Position numbers and translations under genes: made by a program. 64,000 nucleotides of DNA from Podarcis raffonei (taxonomy: Eukaryota > Chordata > Lepidosauria > Squamata > Lacertidae): contig NC_070615.1 of assembly GCF_027172205.1 (NCBI RefSeq), positions 40,470,501 to 40,534,500 of the forward strand, written 5' to 3'. Positions 22,770 through 33,653 of this stretch are shown piece by piece (position 1 is the stretch's first letter; each line of letters starts with the position of its first letter). The notes beneath the pieces were generated by a model. That model ran no database searches and had not been told where the DNA came from. It saw only the letters and a list, made by a program, of their open reading frames with translations.

Positions 22770-23480
22770 AAACGTTAAACATCCTCATCCTCATTTAGGA
22801 TTCCCTGAATCCTTAGACTCCCCTCCACCCTTCCGTGGTTACCATTTTCAATCTTTTTCCACTGCTTCACATATTTTCTCTATTTTTCCTAAATAATCCA
22901 TTTTTACCTTGGTTTCTAGTACATTACAAGCGTTACTCAAATCCTGTCAAAGTTTTTAGTTGTTTACAGTGTTCTCTTAAGTACATTGTGAATTTTTCCC
23001 ATTAAGTTCCTATAAACTTCCCATAAAGTTCCTCTCTTCCTGGTTTCTGATTTTCCCAGTCATTTTTGCCATTTCAGCATAGTCCATCACCTTCATCAGC
23101 CATTCATCTCTGGTCAGGACTTTATCTTCTTTCCATCTCTGGGCTGGTAGTATCCACACTGCTGTCACTGCATACATAAATAGTCATTTCTGCTCTTTTG
23201 GTATCTCTGCACCTAAAATTCCTAATAAAAAAGGCTCCGGTTTCTTCACAAATGTTATTTTAAACATTTTTTTTCAACTCATGATATATCATCTCCCAGA
23301 ATGCCTTTATTATCTTGCATGTCCAGCACATCTGGTATAATGTGCCTTCCTTCTCCTTACATTTCCAACATACATTAGAAGCAGTTCTATACAGCTTTGC
23401 TAATTTTATAGGTGTTAAATACCACTGATACATCATTTTCATATAGTTCTCCTTCAGCTCACAGCATGCTGTAAATTTTA
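22770..23480 (-). mobile_element. L1, older subfamily, 5'-truncated
   Basis: The reverse strand encodes 'LKFTACCELKENYMKMMYQW' and 'CWKCKEKEGTLYQMCWTC', the end of L1 ORF2, followed by a decayed 3' part. It is clearly more diverged from the intact L1 than the copies at 3249 and 29774. Confidence 0.75.
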
Positions 23481-23484
23481 AGTC

Positions 23485-23605
23485 AAGGGTCATCTAGTTC
23501 AACCCCCTGCAATGCAGGAATCTTTTTGCCCAATGAGGAGCTCAAACTCACAGCCCTGAGACTGAGACTCTCATGCTCTGCCAACTGAGCTATCCCAGCT
23601 GTTAC
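23485..23605 (-). repeat. tRNA-derived SINE (Lys-type body)
   Basis: Read in reverse, the head 'gggatagctcagttggcaga' and 'gcatgagagtctcagtctc' is followed by a B-box-like 'gtgagtttgagc' and 'attcctgcattgcagggggt'. It abuts the truncated end of the neighbouring L1. Confidence 0.65.
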
Positions 23606-23629
23606 AGACAACCATTGCCCATCATTGGC

Positions 23630-24245
23630 TGTGGCTTCACATGCTGTTAGTCTCCTTGCCTTCTGCTTAGGGCCCTCGTATTTACGGGGCTGCCTCTCCT
23701 GGTATGCCCCACAGAGGACCTTAAGGTCAATGAATAATCATAGTTTAGAGGTCCCAGGCCCTAAGGAAGTCAGATTATCCTCCACCAGGCCAGGGCCTTC
23801 TCAGTGATGGCTCTGACCTGGTGGAATGCTCTGTCCCATGAGACCAGGGCCCTGCAGGATTTAACTTCCTTCCGCAGGGCCTCTAAGACAGAGCTATTCC
23901 GCTTGGCTTTCAATTTGAACTTAGCCTGATCTTTTATTCCCCTTCCTTCCTTCCGTCCCCCTCCCCTTTTTATGAAGATTACCCGCTCTGAGATCCCACA
24001 ACTAATTCTCCCCTGGCCTCCTTGCTGGCCCAAATACGACTAATTTAGCCAGTTAGCCCTGGTGATTATCTAATGTTTATTGGGTGGATTTTCCCCATAA
24101 ATTGATTTTTGAATTCTGAATTTATTGTTAATCGCGTTTTATACTGTATTTTATGCTGGTTTTTTGTTGTATCAATTAAGTGTTTTAAATTTGTTGCTAG
24201 CCACCCTGTGCCTGGTTTTCTGAACCGGGGTGGGGTATAAATAAA
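23630..24245 (+). mobile_element. L2-type LINE 3' portion
   Basis: It encodes 'LGPSYLRGCLSWYAPQRTLR', then 'rAFSVMALTWWNALSHE'-like words and a 3'UTR ending 'ggggtggggtataaataaaa'. Broken frames. A (ATT)n run follows. Confidence 0.6.
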
Positions 24246-24269
24246 AATTTAATATTTTTCTTACCCATT

Positions 24270-24278
24270 ATTACTATT

Positions 24279-24345
<67 letters not shown>
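24270..24345. repeat. (ATT)n microsatellite
   Basis: About 18 uninterrupted ATT units after 'tatttatttattatt', adjoining the L2-type tail. Confidence 0.95.
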
Positions 24346-24955
24346 CATCCCAATGGACACCAGCCACCACTGCTTGCAGGTCTAAAGAACCACTAACAGA
24401 ACAGACCATGCTGAGCTTGATGGATAAACAGTCTGCCCTGCTCTAAAGCACCTTCCGATGATTCACACAATCAGGAACTTGAAGCCAAACTAGATAAAGT
24501 GATGGAGAGCAAGCCCATATATGTCCTGTGAAGGAAAAATGGTTTCCTCTGCATAAATCGATACATTTCGGTCTACAGAACTGAGACTGACGTGCTGTGG
24601 CTCAGCAAGCATTTGAAAGGGATTTTGCCTTCCAGGCAGCAGACTGATTGCAACACAAGGCTGGCTAGATCCAGTGATAGATTTTGAACTGCAGGAGCTC
24701 TCATCAAAATCGTGCTTCGTATATCACACTCATGCAGACAGGCAGAGAGAGAGCGAGGAAAGCGCAACAGGCCATTGCAAAATACACAATTTATTAGGAC
24801 CAGCATAACTGCAATCAACCTGTGTGTGGTTTCCTAGTAATAAGCACTATTGAACTCAATAGCGCTTACCCCTGGCTAGGGATGTGAAGAAAGTTGACTT
24901 CTTTTGAAACTGCTTATGAAATACCAAGCAAATTGCTATTTCATGCCCTCATCAA
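24346..24955. other. No gene recognised
   Basis: Unique-looking sequence, no exon. Confidence 0.4.
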
Positions 24956-24957
24956 AG

Positions 24958-25187
24958 TACAGCGGTACCTTGGATTAAGAACTTAATTCATTCCAGAGGT
25001 CCGTTCTTAACCTGAAACTGTTCTTAACCTGAGGTACCACTTTAGCTAATGGGGCCTCCTGCTGCCGCCACGCTGCTGCTGCGCCATTTCTGTTCTCATC
25101 CTGAAGCAAAGTTCTTAACCCGAGGTACTATTTCTGGGTTAGTGGAGTCTGTAACCTGAAGCGTCTGTAACCCACAGTACCACTGTA
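24958..25187. mobile_element. TA-flanked MITE (CAGTGGTACC family), copy 2
   Basis: TA + 'cagcggtaccttggattaag' at the left and 'acccacagtaccactg' + TA at the right. The internal 'gctaatggggcctcctgctg' is conserved. Confidence 0.8.
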
Positions 25188-25249
25188 TGCACCTTGAGAT
25201 TCTGTTAGCCTTCATGGGGTTACTGGAAAGAAGAAAGAGTCCCTACCCA

Positions 25250-25620
25250 GCAGCAGAGCAAGCCAATTGGGCGCCTGGGGTGGCACGCATGCCTTGCGCC
25301 CAGGGGCGGGGCCAGCCACTCATGGGGCGGGGCCAGCCGGGGCAGGGCGCTCTGTGGGGCCTCCAAGGAGTCTGCCTGCCTCCTCCCATTCAACCGCCCT
25401 ACAGCTGGGGGGAGGCAGAGGGCGGACTGTTTGGAGCAGCGCAGAGCCTGCACGCATAAGCCACCGTGGCTCTCCCAGGAAAGATGTGTGGCTCAGGGAC
25501 GCTGCAGGCCCCACGGTGAGTGCCGTCTGGCATTTTGTCACCCCCCTCAGTGGTGACACCCGGGGCGTACCACCCCCACCACCCCCCTTTCCACCACCCC
25601 TGTCCCTACCAGAAAGGAAT
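25250..25620 (+). repeat. Unclassified GC-rich interspersed repeat, copy 1
   Basis: It aligns over ~300 bp with the reverse complement of 57940-58265. Shared phrases are 'ggcctccaaggagtctgcct', 'cctacagctg-ggggagg', 'cattttgtcacccccctcag' and 'tgacacccggggc'. No ORF of note and no recognised family. Confidence 0.6.
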
Positions 25621-25624
25621 GGCA

Positions 25625-26540
25625 AGCTAAGCTGATGGACTGTGCCAAAATGGCAAAGGTGACTGGCAAGCTCAGGAACCAAGAGGACAAAAACTTTTTA
25701 AAAAGAATGGGGAAAATTCATAATCTATTTAAGAGACCACTACAAGCCGATGAAAACATTAGCAGGATTTTAATCTCACTTGTAATGTAACAAATACTAT
25801 GGGTGATGTGGTTGGATGCAAAATACAGAATATGGAATAATATGCAGTTGTAAATGTTGACAATAGGACCCATGGAAGGGGTAATCTCTATCTATATATA
25901 GATATGCATTTGGATTATTATAAACTTTTATTTGTAAAATCAAATAAAAATGACGTTCAAAAAAGCATTCATGGAGTTTCAATGCCCTGGACCATATTTT
26001 CAATTCCCTCCCGGTAAATATTCAAATAATAATAATAAATAATAAATCTTTCTACATTAGCTTAGCTTTATGCAAGTAATCTCCTTTCCACATGCATGGG
26101 ACATCGGTAGTAAAATGACATAAAACAAAACAAGTTTTCTGAAATCCCCTTCTGCTGGAATAGTGAACAAATATAACAATAAAATATAACTAGTAGAAAA
26201 CCACAAGGGCAGCCTTGTTTTTTGTGATCTTCCTTGGGTGTCATCAAGCACATTCATTGATTTTAGCATGCCTTGAGTCAAGGGTTAGCCGGAGGAAAGG
26301 TATCTGAGAGGTTGAATAACAGGACAAGAGTATAAAGTCAAGAAATGACATATTGATTTCCATGGGGTGCTAGAAAAAGCCACTATTTGATCTTAGTGAG
26401 ACTTCTCAGCTGATGCCCAGAGATATCTGTTGGTGAAATAAAAACAGCACGTTGCCTTCATTTGCAGTACTGTAATAAATAATAATATATTTCAGTCATT
26501 CGAGAATCTTGTGTTTTCAGTCTGCAAAAAAAAGGCCAGG
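25625..26540. other. No gene recognised
   Basis: AT-rich sequence with a short AAT run at 26025-26045. No exon. Confidence 0.4.
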
Positions 26541-26544
26541 GTTG

Positions 26545-26640
26545 GGGAAGCTCTGTTCCTCCCTCCAAATCTTTTTGGACTCCAGCGCCCATCAGCCAAA
26601 CAACATCTAGAGAAACCACAGTCTCCCCATTCCTGCTACA
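26545..26640. repeat. Foldback MITE, diverged
   Basis: 'ggttggggaagctctgttcc' opens it and 'agtctccccattcctgc' closes it. It includes 'ctccagcgcccatcagcc'. Confidence 0.4.
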
Positions 26641-26896
26641 GACTATTAAATTAGACAGCAAGAGAATTTGGAGACACTGAGATGGGATGTTTGACTCATC
26701 CTGGGAACAGAAGAAAATATACACTCTAGCAATGTATTCATTTCAATGTGGCTGCCCCTGTTCTGTGGAACAGCACACCTGTCGAGTTATGACAGGTGTT
26801 CATTATCTATACTTTCCAGAAACAACTGGAGACATTTCTCTTCTGATGGACTGTCCTAGCTGGATGTATGAGTCCCTACCATGGGTATCTACTTTG

Positions 26897-26898
<2 letters not shown>

Positions 26899-26956
<58 letters not shown>
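26899..26956. repeat. (AT)n microsatellite
   Basis: About 28 AT units, directly upstream of a tRNA-Ala-type SINE. Confidence 0.95.
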
Positions 26957-26964
26957 TGTTGTTT

Positions 26965-27095
26965 GGGGAAGGGTTGCAGCTCAGTGATAACAGCATCTGC
27001 TTTGCATGCAGAAGGTCCTAGGTTCAGTCCATGGCATCTCCAGGTAGGTGCTGCCAGTCAGACAATAGCAGCAAGTGGTGGGCCATTTTCTTCAG
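26965..27095 (+). repeat. tRNA-Ala-derived SINE
   Basis: 'gttgcagctcagtgataaca', anticodon region 'ctgctttgcatgcagaag', B box 'ggttcagtccat'. The body is cut short after the 'gacaatagcagca' phrase. Confidence 0.7.
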
Positions 27096-27495
27096 GACCA
27101 TGACACAGTTGGAAAGGGTTAAATTCTGCCTCCCTGTCTACACTCCCCCCCACCGTGGCCACCTCTTACATTTTTCAAAACTGGATTTTTGCATTCATGC
27201 AATTGAGCCAGGTGGTTCACACTGTCTCCCCTACATAGTGTATTGGTTAGTGTGTTGGAGGGGTCAGCAGACATTTTCAGCAGTGGGCCGGTCCACTGTC
27301 CCTCAGACCTTGTGGGGGGGCGGACTATGTTTTTTTGGGGAAAATGAACGAATTCCTATGCCCCACAAATAACTCAGAGATGCATTTTAAACAAAAGCAC
27401 ACATTCTACTCATGTAAAAACACCAGGCAGGCCCCACAAATAACCCAGAGATGCATTTTACTCATGTGAAAACACGCTGGTTCCCAGATCGTCTG

Positions 27496-27743
27496 TGTTA
27501 TGTACTGAAGTTCTCACCCTGGGCCAGCAGGGGGATACTGTAGATAGTTCAGGTCCACATATGCAAATAAGGGATCGAAAGTGACATTCAGTGATTGGAT
27601 AGTTATAGAAAATGGTTACTGTTGCGTTCTAGTGGAGCTCTATATAAGCAGGCTGGCTGACCCCTTCAGTTCAGTTCTGTGAATAAACAAGAGCTGTTTG
27701 AAGAATCGCTGTGTCGTCTGATATGTTCACCCACAACTTAACA
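27496..27743 (+). mobile_element. Solo LTR-like fossil, 248 bp
   Basis: It starts TGTTATGTACTG and ends AACTTAACA. It has a TATA-like 'ctatataagcagg' and 'gtgaataaacaagag' ~40 bases downstream, as in an LTR promoter and poly(A) signal. Five-base flanks (gtctg, gtccg) are near-identical, fitting a retroviral-type target duplication. No internal region is attached, so it is a solo remnant of moderate age. Confidence 0.6.
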
Positions 27744-27744
27744 G

Positions 27745-28930
27745 TCCGCAGGCTGGATTTAGAAGGATATTGAGCCAGATCTGGCCCCCGGGCCTTAGTT
27801 TGCCTACCTAGGACCTATGAGAGCAGGGTTCAGATCTCATCCCTGAAGCTCCCTGGGTGACATGGGTCAGGTCACTGTGTGTCAAACCCTTAAGCTTCCC
27901 TGGACTGGGACGATAATCTACAAAAACTCAAAGAGTAGCACACCATCCACAAAGAAGACTTGAGGGTCTCTCTACTGAAATAACCGCTTCGTTAACATCA
28001 AATTTACTTCCTTTGCATTGTGACTCTGGCACAGCAGCCCTCAGCAAAAAATACCTTCCGTTTCTCACTTGCCAGACCGGATTTGTGAGCACAGTCTTCT
28101 AGCTCAATTCTTCCAGTAAAAGCTGCTCCTTTGCATCTATTTCCAGTCCTGCTTGAATGCCAGGAAGCAGAACAACTATGGAATACAGTGCTGAGTGCTT
28201 AAATCAGTCCAGATAGTTTATTAAATTGCTTATACTTTTCTCCAGTTCCGAGATTAGGCACACACAGTGATTCTTCCTTCAAGTTCTTAATTAGTCTCCC
28301 AATTTGTGGCTTGCCTGTAGCTTTTCATTTTAAGAGACAGAAGGGAGGATTAGGAGACTGTATGATGAGAGAGAGAGAAAGAGGTCTCTAAACTGTGGTT
28401 GCTCAGAATGGAGGCTTTCAGTATTTGCTTATCCATTAACAAAGTCCCCCCCCCTTCAGTTTTGCAGAATATAACTTTCAGTTGTACCCTTCATTAAGCA
28501 GATGCCTGGGGCAAGCATAATGAAGGTTGCAATACTCCCTGTTGTTGTTTTTAAACTTCCTAAATTGGTAGAGTCTCAAACAGGTCTGGTCAAAGGTTGC
28601 CTAGACCAGTTCTGGATTGTGATTGCGCTTTTGTGCATGTCAGAGCACGGAAAGTTAATTTTAAAAAGGAACGAGTTTAAGATGTCCAAAAAGGAACTAA
28701 TTTCAGTTCACGTTTGTCCCTTTACAAAATGAACTAATTTGGTTCATTCAAGTGATCTGTGGCAAAATCTGCTATGCTGAAATACAAAATGTAAGTGAAG
28801 GCACTCCTGGGCTCCTCAGGGACGAAAGGGTGGGGCCTTAATGTAATAGGAAAACATCAAAACACAGAGGAATGTGAAATGTGATCTCTTATAAATTAGT
28901 AATTATTATTTTTTTACATCTTAAGTGTGA
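27745..28930. other. No gene recognised
   Basis: No exon. Contains a GA-rich patch at 28366-28382. Confidence 0.4.
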
Positions 28931-28934
28931 CCAC

Positions 28935-29191
28935 TGTTAAGGTGTGAAACCTAAGACGCTGGCAAGTTAGCAATGTCATGTGACTTTAAGTAGTCAAGCT
29001 CGTTAAGTTGTTAAGTTGCTCAGTATATAAAGAGTGTTTGTTTTCTCTGCCTGTGGGGCGTGAAGCAAAAATGTCTGAAAGCTCCGGAGGTGTTTCTGTT
29101 ATCTTTCTGCAATAAACCTGTCTTTGGAAAGACAGGCTTCCCTGTGTCGTTATTTCTTTGCTGCTGAGACTTTGAAGCTTGTACTGCAACA
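28935..29191 (+). mobile_element. LTR-like fossil
   Basis: It starts TGTTAAGGTG and ends CTGCAACA. It has 'gtatataaagagtg', then 'ctgcaataaacctgtc' ~90 bases later. The layout fits a short LTR, but no flanking duplication was found. Confidence 0.5.
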
Positions 29192-29504
29192 AGAATCTCT
29201 GCACTGGACTTAATTAATGCTCTGCAAAGAGAACTGTTGCTGGTGGCGCAGCGGAAGCGTTTACTGGACCAGTACATAGACTCTCTTATGAACAGAGGAT
29301 GGAAACGGCTCTATCAACTTACAGGTGACATCTGTAAGGAATGGCACAATTCTTTGCATGCAACTCAAAAACCCCATGCAACTCAATGGGCCTTGCACGC
29401 ATGTAAGCAAGTATAGAACCTCAGCCCACATTTCACTGAGTTATATGGACCCCTCATCCCTATTCCTTGAAAAGGTACAAGTCCCGCTCTGTTTAATGCA
29501 ATTA

Positions 29505-29755
29505 CAGACCCTCCAAATGTCCCTGTTTTACAGGGACAGGCCCGGATTTACAGAAGCTTTCGAAGTTTCTGATTCGATCCTGGAATGATCCACTTTTCCT
29601 TATCCTTATTCCCTTTTCCCATCGGATAAATGTTGGAGGGTATGGTAGGATGTCCCTATTTTCATCAATGTTGGGGAAGGGGGTATGGCCTTATCTGACC
29701 CCCAAGCTGTCTAAAGGTATCTCTGTATAGGGAAGTTTTAAAATGTTTAATGTTT
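29505..29755. repeat. Composite repeat (inverted copy), left part
   Basis: 'acagaccctccaaatgtccc' begins it and 'aaatgttggagggtatgg' closes the MITE, giving inverted ends. The L2-type tail phrase 'gggaagttttaaaatgttta' follows. The copy is interrupted at 29755 by an L1 and resumes at 30811. Confidence 0.55.
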
Positions 29756-29773
29756 TATTATGTGTTTATATAT
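29755..29773. repeat. L1 target-site duplication, left copy
   Basis: 'ttattatgtgtttatatat' is repeated exactly at 30811-30829. Confidence 0.85.
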
Positions 29774-30810
29774 ATATATATATTTTATAATATATTTATT
29801 AAGGTTTAAAGATTTATATAAAACAGAAAAAAAACAGAACAATAAAAAACAAAAACACATACAATCCAAACAGAACACATACAAAACAAGTATAATTTCC
29901 ATCCCTTATATTCATAAAACTTACTTTCCCGACCTCCTCATACCTCCCCTTTCTGTATTCCATTCTCTAATTAAGTCAATTCAGCAAATCCTTTCCCTAA
30001 TTTTTATATAATTTTTAGCCTTTCTTTTCTTAGTCACATAATCATTACAGCTTTTAACCCCTTAATTTCTGAATCAACATCGTTCTAACCTTCAATAATT
30101 TTGCAATGTTTCTTAAGATAGTCCTTAAATTTCTTCCAATCTTCTTCCGCCGTCTCTTTTCCCTGGTCTCGAATTCTGCCGGTCATTTCTGCCAATCCCA
30201 TATAGTCTATCACTTTCATCTGCCATTCTTCCACGGTGGGTAGATCTTGTGTCTTCCAATACTTTGCGATGAGTATTCTTGCTGCTGTTGTAGCATACAT
30301 AAAAAATGTTCTGTCCTTCTTTGGCACCAATTGGCCGACCATACCCAGGAGAAAGGCCTCTGGTTTCTTCAGGAAGGTATATTTAAATACCTTTTTCATT
30401 TCATTATAAATCATTTCCCAGAAAGCCTTAATCCTTGGGCATGTCCACCAAAGGTGAAAGAATGTACCTTCAGTCTCTTTACATTTCCAACACTTATTAT
30501 CAGACAAGTGGTAAATTTTTGCGAGCTTGACTGGAGTCATGTACCACCTATAAATCATTTTCATAATATTTTCTTTCAAGGCATTACATGCCGTAAATTT
30601 CATACCGGTGGTCCACAACCGTTCCCAGTCCTCAAACATAATGTTATGACCAATATATTGTGCCCACTTGATCATAGCTGATTTAACTATTTCATCCTGT
30701 GTATTCCATTCCAACAGCAAGTTATACATTTTTGACAAGTTCTTAGTTTTGGATTCTAGTAATTCTGTCTCCAGTTTTGATTTTTCCACCTGGAAGCCAA
30801 TTTTCCTGTC
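29774..30810 (-). mobile_element. L1, 5'-truncated, ORF2 end open
   Basis: Minus-strand L1 with the last ~234 codons of ORF2 open (30085-30789) and a ~300-bp 3'UTR. It includes the knuckle 'CWKCKETEGTFFHLWWTC' and the terminal 'EEWQMKVIDYMGLAEMT' block. It differs from the full-length copy more than the 3249-5778 one does, so it may be a slightly different source lineage. The perfect 19-bp duplication indicates a recent event. Confidence 0.93.
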
Positions 30811-30955
30811 TTATTATGTGTTTATATATGTTGCAAGCCACCCACAGTGGCTGGGGCAACCCAGTCAGATGGTGGGGGGGGGGAGGAATAAATAGGGAAA
30901 TTATTATTATGGAATAGAGCATCCCTATTTTCATTGGAGAAATGTTGGCGGGCAT
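30811..30955. repeat. Composite repeat (inverted copy), right part
   Basis: It continues the L2-type tail: 'gttgcaagccacccacagtg' and 'gctggggcaacccagtcaga'. It then re-enters the MITE 'ccctattttcattggagaaa' and ends 'tgttggcgggcatg'. Confidence 0.5.
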
Positions 30956-31607
30956 GCAATTATTTCCAGGGCACTTCAAGCTGGCCTGTTTAAGGCGCAT
31001 TCATCCCAAACCGGGTGTCAACTATTTAACGAGCATTCATGCTGAACTGTTTGCAGGGAGGTTAAATGACATTGCGGCAAAAGTGTCGTGCCACACTTCC
31101 CAGTGCATTTCCCCTTCACTTTTTTTTTATCCTAACAGGTCCAATCTTTGGGGGAAATAGCTTTGTTGGGCAGGAGCTCCAACTCAGCTTCAACTGTGCA
31201 ACCGGAATCTGATAGTAGGTCATCAACTCTCCCTCGCCCCCGACTGTTAAAAACAGCAACCCTGTACAGTCTTGTTGATTCCTACAAGGCTGGCCCAATA
31301 CATTTTGGCACCTGAGGTGATCCACAAAATGCCACCCTGCCAGGGAAGAAGGGGTGAGTGAGGATCTACTTTGGGAGCAAGGGGGAATAAAGATCTGCAT
31401 CGGGATCTGCTGCCCCTGTGAATCCTGCTGCCTGAGGCAGTCACAGCCTCACCTTGCCTCATATGTGGGCTGGCCTTGTTCCTGCGCAGACTCCCCAAAG
31501 CAAAATAACATGGAGTATCCACCAGCTCACTTTGGGGAATATGGCCACCCTGGTATACACACACATTCTGTTTTCAATTGGATTTACTCTGCAGGGTAAT
31601 GCAGACT

Positions 31608-31627
31608 CAAACTGCAATGCCCTTTTT
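31608..31627. repeat. L1 target-site duplication, left copy
   Basis: Twenty bases from 'caaactgcaatg' to 'cccttttt', identical to 37715-37734. Confidence 0.93.
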
Positions 31628-32599
31628 TTTTTTGAGGACTTCCGGGTTAGCGCCAGCGCTGAATGGCGGATTTCTCCCGGAGCTCCGGGAGAGATCTGCT
31701 TCGCGGGTTCGGGTCTTGTTGCTCACGGCGGAGCAAAGACCCTTAAAAGTCACAGGCGCGTAGCCTGTGAACCGGAGACTCGGCGGGCACCTTTGCCCCC
31801 CCCCGACGTTGTGAAATAGCCTTTTTAAAGGCTATAGATCAGCGGAGGGGTGCGTGGAGCGGTGCTGAGAGTCGCTTTCACCCAGCCTGCGAAGCGAAGC
31901 CGCGTCGCCATCAGCGGAGAGCGCTGACTTCTTCCGAAGATTTTGGACTAAAAGAGAGCAACTTTCCGTGAGTAGGATTGAGTTTGCATTATAAATTGGA
32001 CGTCAAAATTAATGAATTTGGGCACCGAGACGGATAAGTACTAAAAAGGAAGTCTGCTTACCGTCCTGCAGCAAGATTAAAGCGAAGGACAGTGAAGCTG
32101 TAACTTTTGACAGGAGCTTTTATGAGCTAAGAAACCCAACACCAAGCAAAGAACTCCCCCCCAAAAGGCAGGGGAGGGGGGGAAGAAGGCTTTAAAGGGA
32201 TTTCCTGCCTAATTTAAAGGAGATTGAACTGATTACCGCTGCTTATCTACCTGGGGGTCGGACTGCCGGAGGAAAGACACCGGCTAAGGACGGTTGCTAC
32301 AAATAAGGTTAGAAAGTAACTGACATATAGACTTTGGTTACTCTCAACTTGAAACATCGTATTTGGTTACATAGTAAGTCATCTGCAGGACACTTTTAAT
32401 TTGGATCTTTGACAAAGTAAGGGACTTGGAGGGCTTTTGCTTTTTGGAAGTGTGGGAACAATTTAAAGTTCAGAAACTGATTTTGCGCCCTCTAGAGGAT
32501 TTGGTCAGCTTCAGGAACTAAGTGGAATTTAAAACCTGAGAACTTTTTATTGTTGACAGTTTAAGAGTGTGGGAATGACCTTGAACGAAAGACTTTGTT
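31628..32599 (+). promoter_or_regulatory. L1 5'UTR / probable internal promoter
   Basis: CpG-rich over the first ~300 bases ('gcgccagcgctgaatggcgg'), then AT-richer. L1 5'UTRs carry an internal Pol II promoter. The position and CpG content fit that, but no specific factor site was identified. Confidence 0.6.
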
Positions 32600-33646
32600 A
32601 TGGCAGATGGTAAACAGAAAGAAGATCCACAAGAAACAACTTTGAGATCTGATAGACAATACAAAGTGGACTCTTCTATGCAAAGAAGGGCCTCTGTATC
32701 AGGGGCCCCGGGAACTGCAGCTGCAACAAAGGCAAGAGTGAAAACAATGTCTTCAGAAGATGCGTTTACAAAGGCCTTGGGAAAAATAAGTGATTCTTTA
32801 GAGGAATTAAAGAAGCAAGGTGCTGAAACAAATAAGAAAATTGAAGAAATCTCTGGGAAAATTGATCTGAATACAAAAAGTATAACTGACCTTGGAAATA
32901 AAGTGAACTCCAATGCAGAAGCAATTGGGAAACTATTGGAAGATTCATCTACAACGCGAAAGATAGCCGAAGAAGCTAAGGAAATTGCTACTGCTGTTGA
33001 AGGGAAACTTCCACCGGTGTACAGGAAATTGGATGAGTATGAACTGACACTTTCTATGCAGGATATGCAACGCAAGGAGAAAAACCTAAGGATTAGACTT
33101 GTGCCGGAAAAAGAAGGAGATAACTTGGTGGATTATTTGACAAAAGAGTTTTCTGACTTTTGGAAGCAAGATTTGAAAGAAGAAGAGCTCAAAATTGAGA
33201 GTGCATTTAGGTTGGGAACAAGGCAGAAGAAGAATAGACCCAGAGACTGCTTGATAACTCTAAGATCCAAAGAAGAGAGGGATAAAATATTGAACCTGCA
33301 TTATCAAACAACCCTTCGGATTGAGGACTCTTATATTGAGATTTTTAAAGACATCCCTAAAAGTATCTTGGATGCAAGAGGTCCTTATAAGGATCTGGTG
33401 ACACTACTGAAGAGGAACTACATACTATTCAGGTGGGAGTTTCCCCAAGGCTTGTCTTTTAAATACAAAGGCAAGAAAAGAAGAATAAAAACAGTGAGTG
33501 ATAAAGACAAGTTCTTGGGAGAACACGAAGAAGACCTACAGAAAGAGACCCATCCAGGAGAAGGACATCCTTCAAGATTAGACAAAGACACAGAACCACC
33601 GACAAAGGACGAACAACAATTGGGAGCTGTAGGAGGAATTAAATAA
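32600..33646 (+). CDS. L1 ORF1 protein (348 aa)
   Basis: RNA-binding chaperone of the L1 ribonucleoprotein, expected to trimerise and coat L1 RNA in the cytoplasm. A basic N-terminal tail (1-50) is followed by a heptad-rich coiled-coil region (~55-155, for example 'ITDLGNKVNSNAEAIGKLLE'). Next comes an RRM-like domain starting at 'KNLRIRLVPEKEGDNLVDYL' and the C-terminal domain with 'RPRDCLITLRSKEERDKI', 'ARGPYKDLVTLLKRN' and 'FPQGLSFKYKGKKRRIKT'. These match the domain order of vertebrate L1 ORF1. The stop TAA at 33644 is 7 bases before the ORF2 ATG. Start chosen: the first ATG giving the full coiled coil, after 'actttgttatgg'. Confidence 0.93.
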   Translation: MADGKQKEDPQETTLRSDRQYKVDSSMQRRASVSGAPGTAAATKARVKTMSSEDAFTKALGKISDSLEELKKQGAETNKKIEEISGKIDLNTKSITDLGNKVNSNAEAIGKLLEDSSTTRKIAEEAKEIATAVEGKLPPVYRKLDEYELTLSMQDMQRKEKNLRIRLVPEKEGDNLVDYLTKEFSDFWKQDLKEEELKIESAFRLGTRQKKNRPRDCLITLRSKEERDKILNLHYQTTLRIEDSYIEIFKDIPKSILDARGPYKDLVTLLKRNYILFRWEFPQGLSFKYKGKKRRIKTVSDKDKFLGEHEEDLQKETHPGEGHPSRLDKDTEPPTKDEQQLGAVGGIK

Positions 33647-33653
33647 CCCCATC

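Noticed and set aside
24270-24345. Repeat array that might be read as CRISPR-like
   Set aside because: It is a plain trinucleotide microsatellite with no spacers. The other arrays in the window are also microsatellites.
26687-27103. 138-codon ORF across the (AT)n run
   Set aside because: It exists only because the AT repeat encodes alternating Ile/Tyr without stops. The rest is a SINE head.
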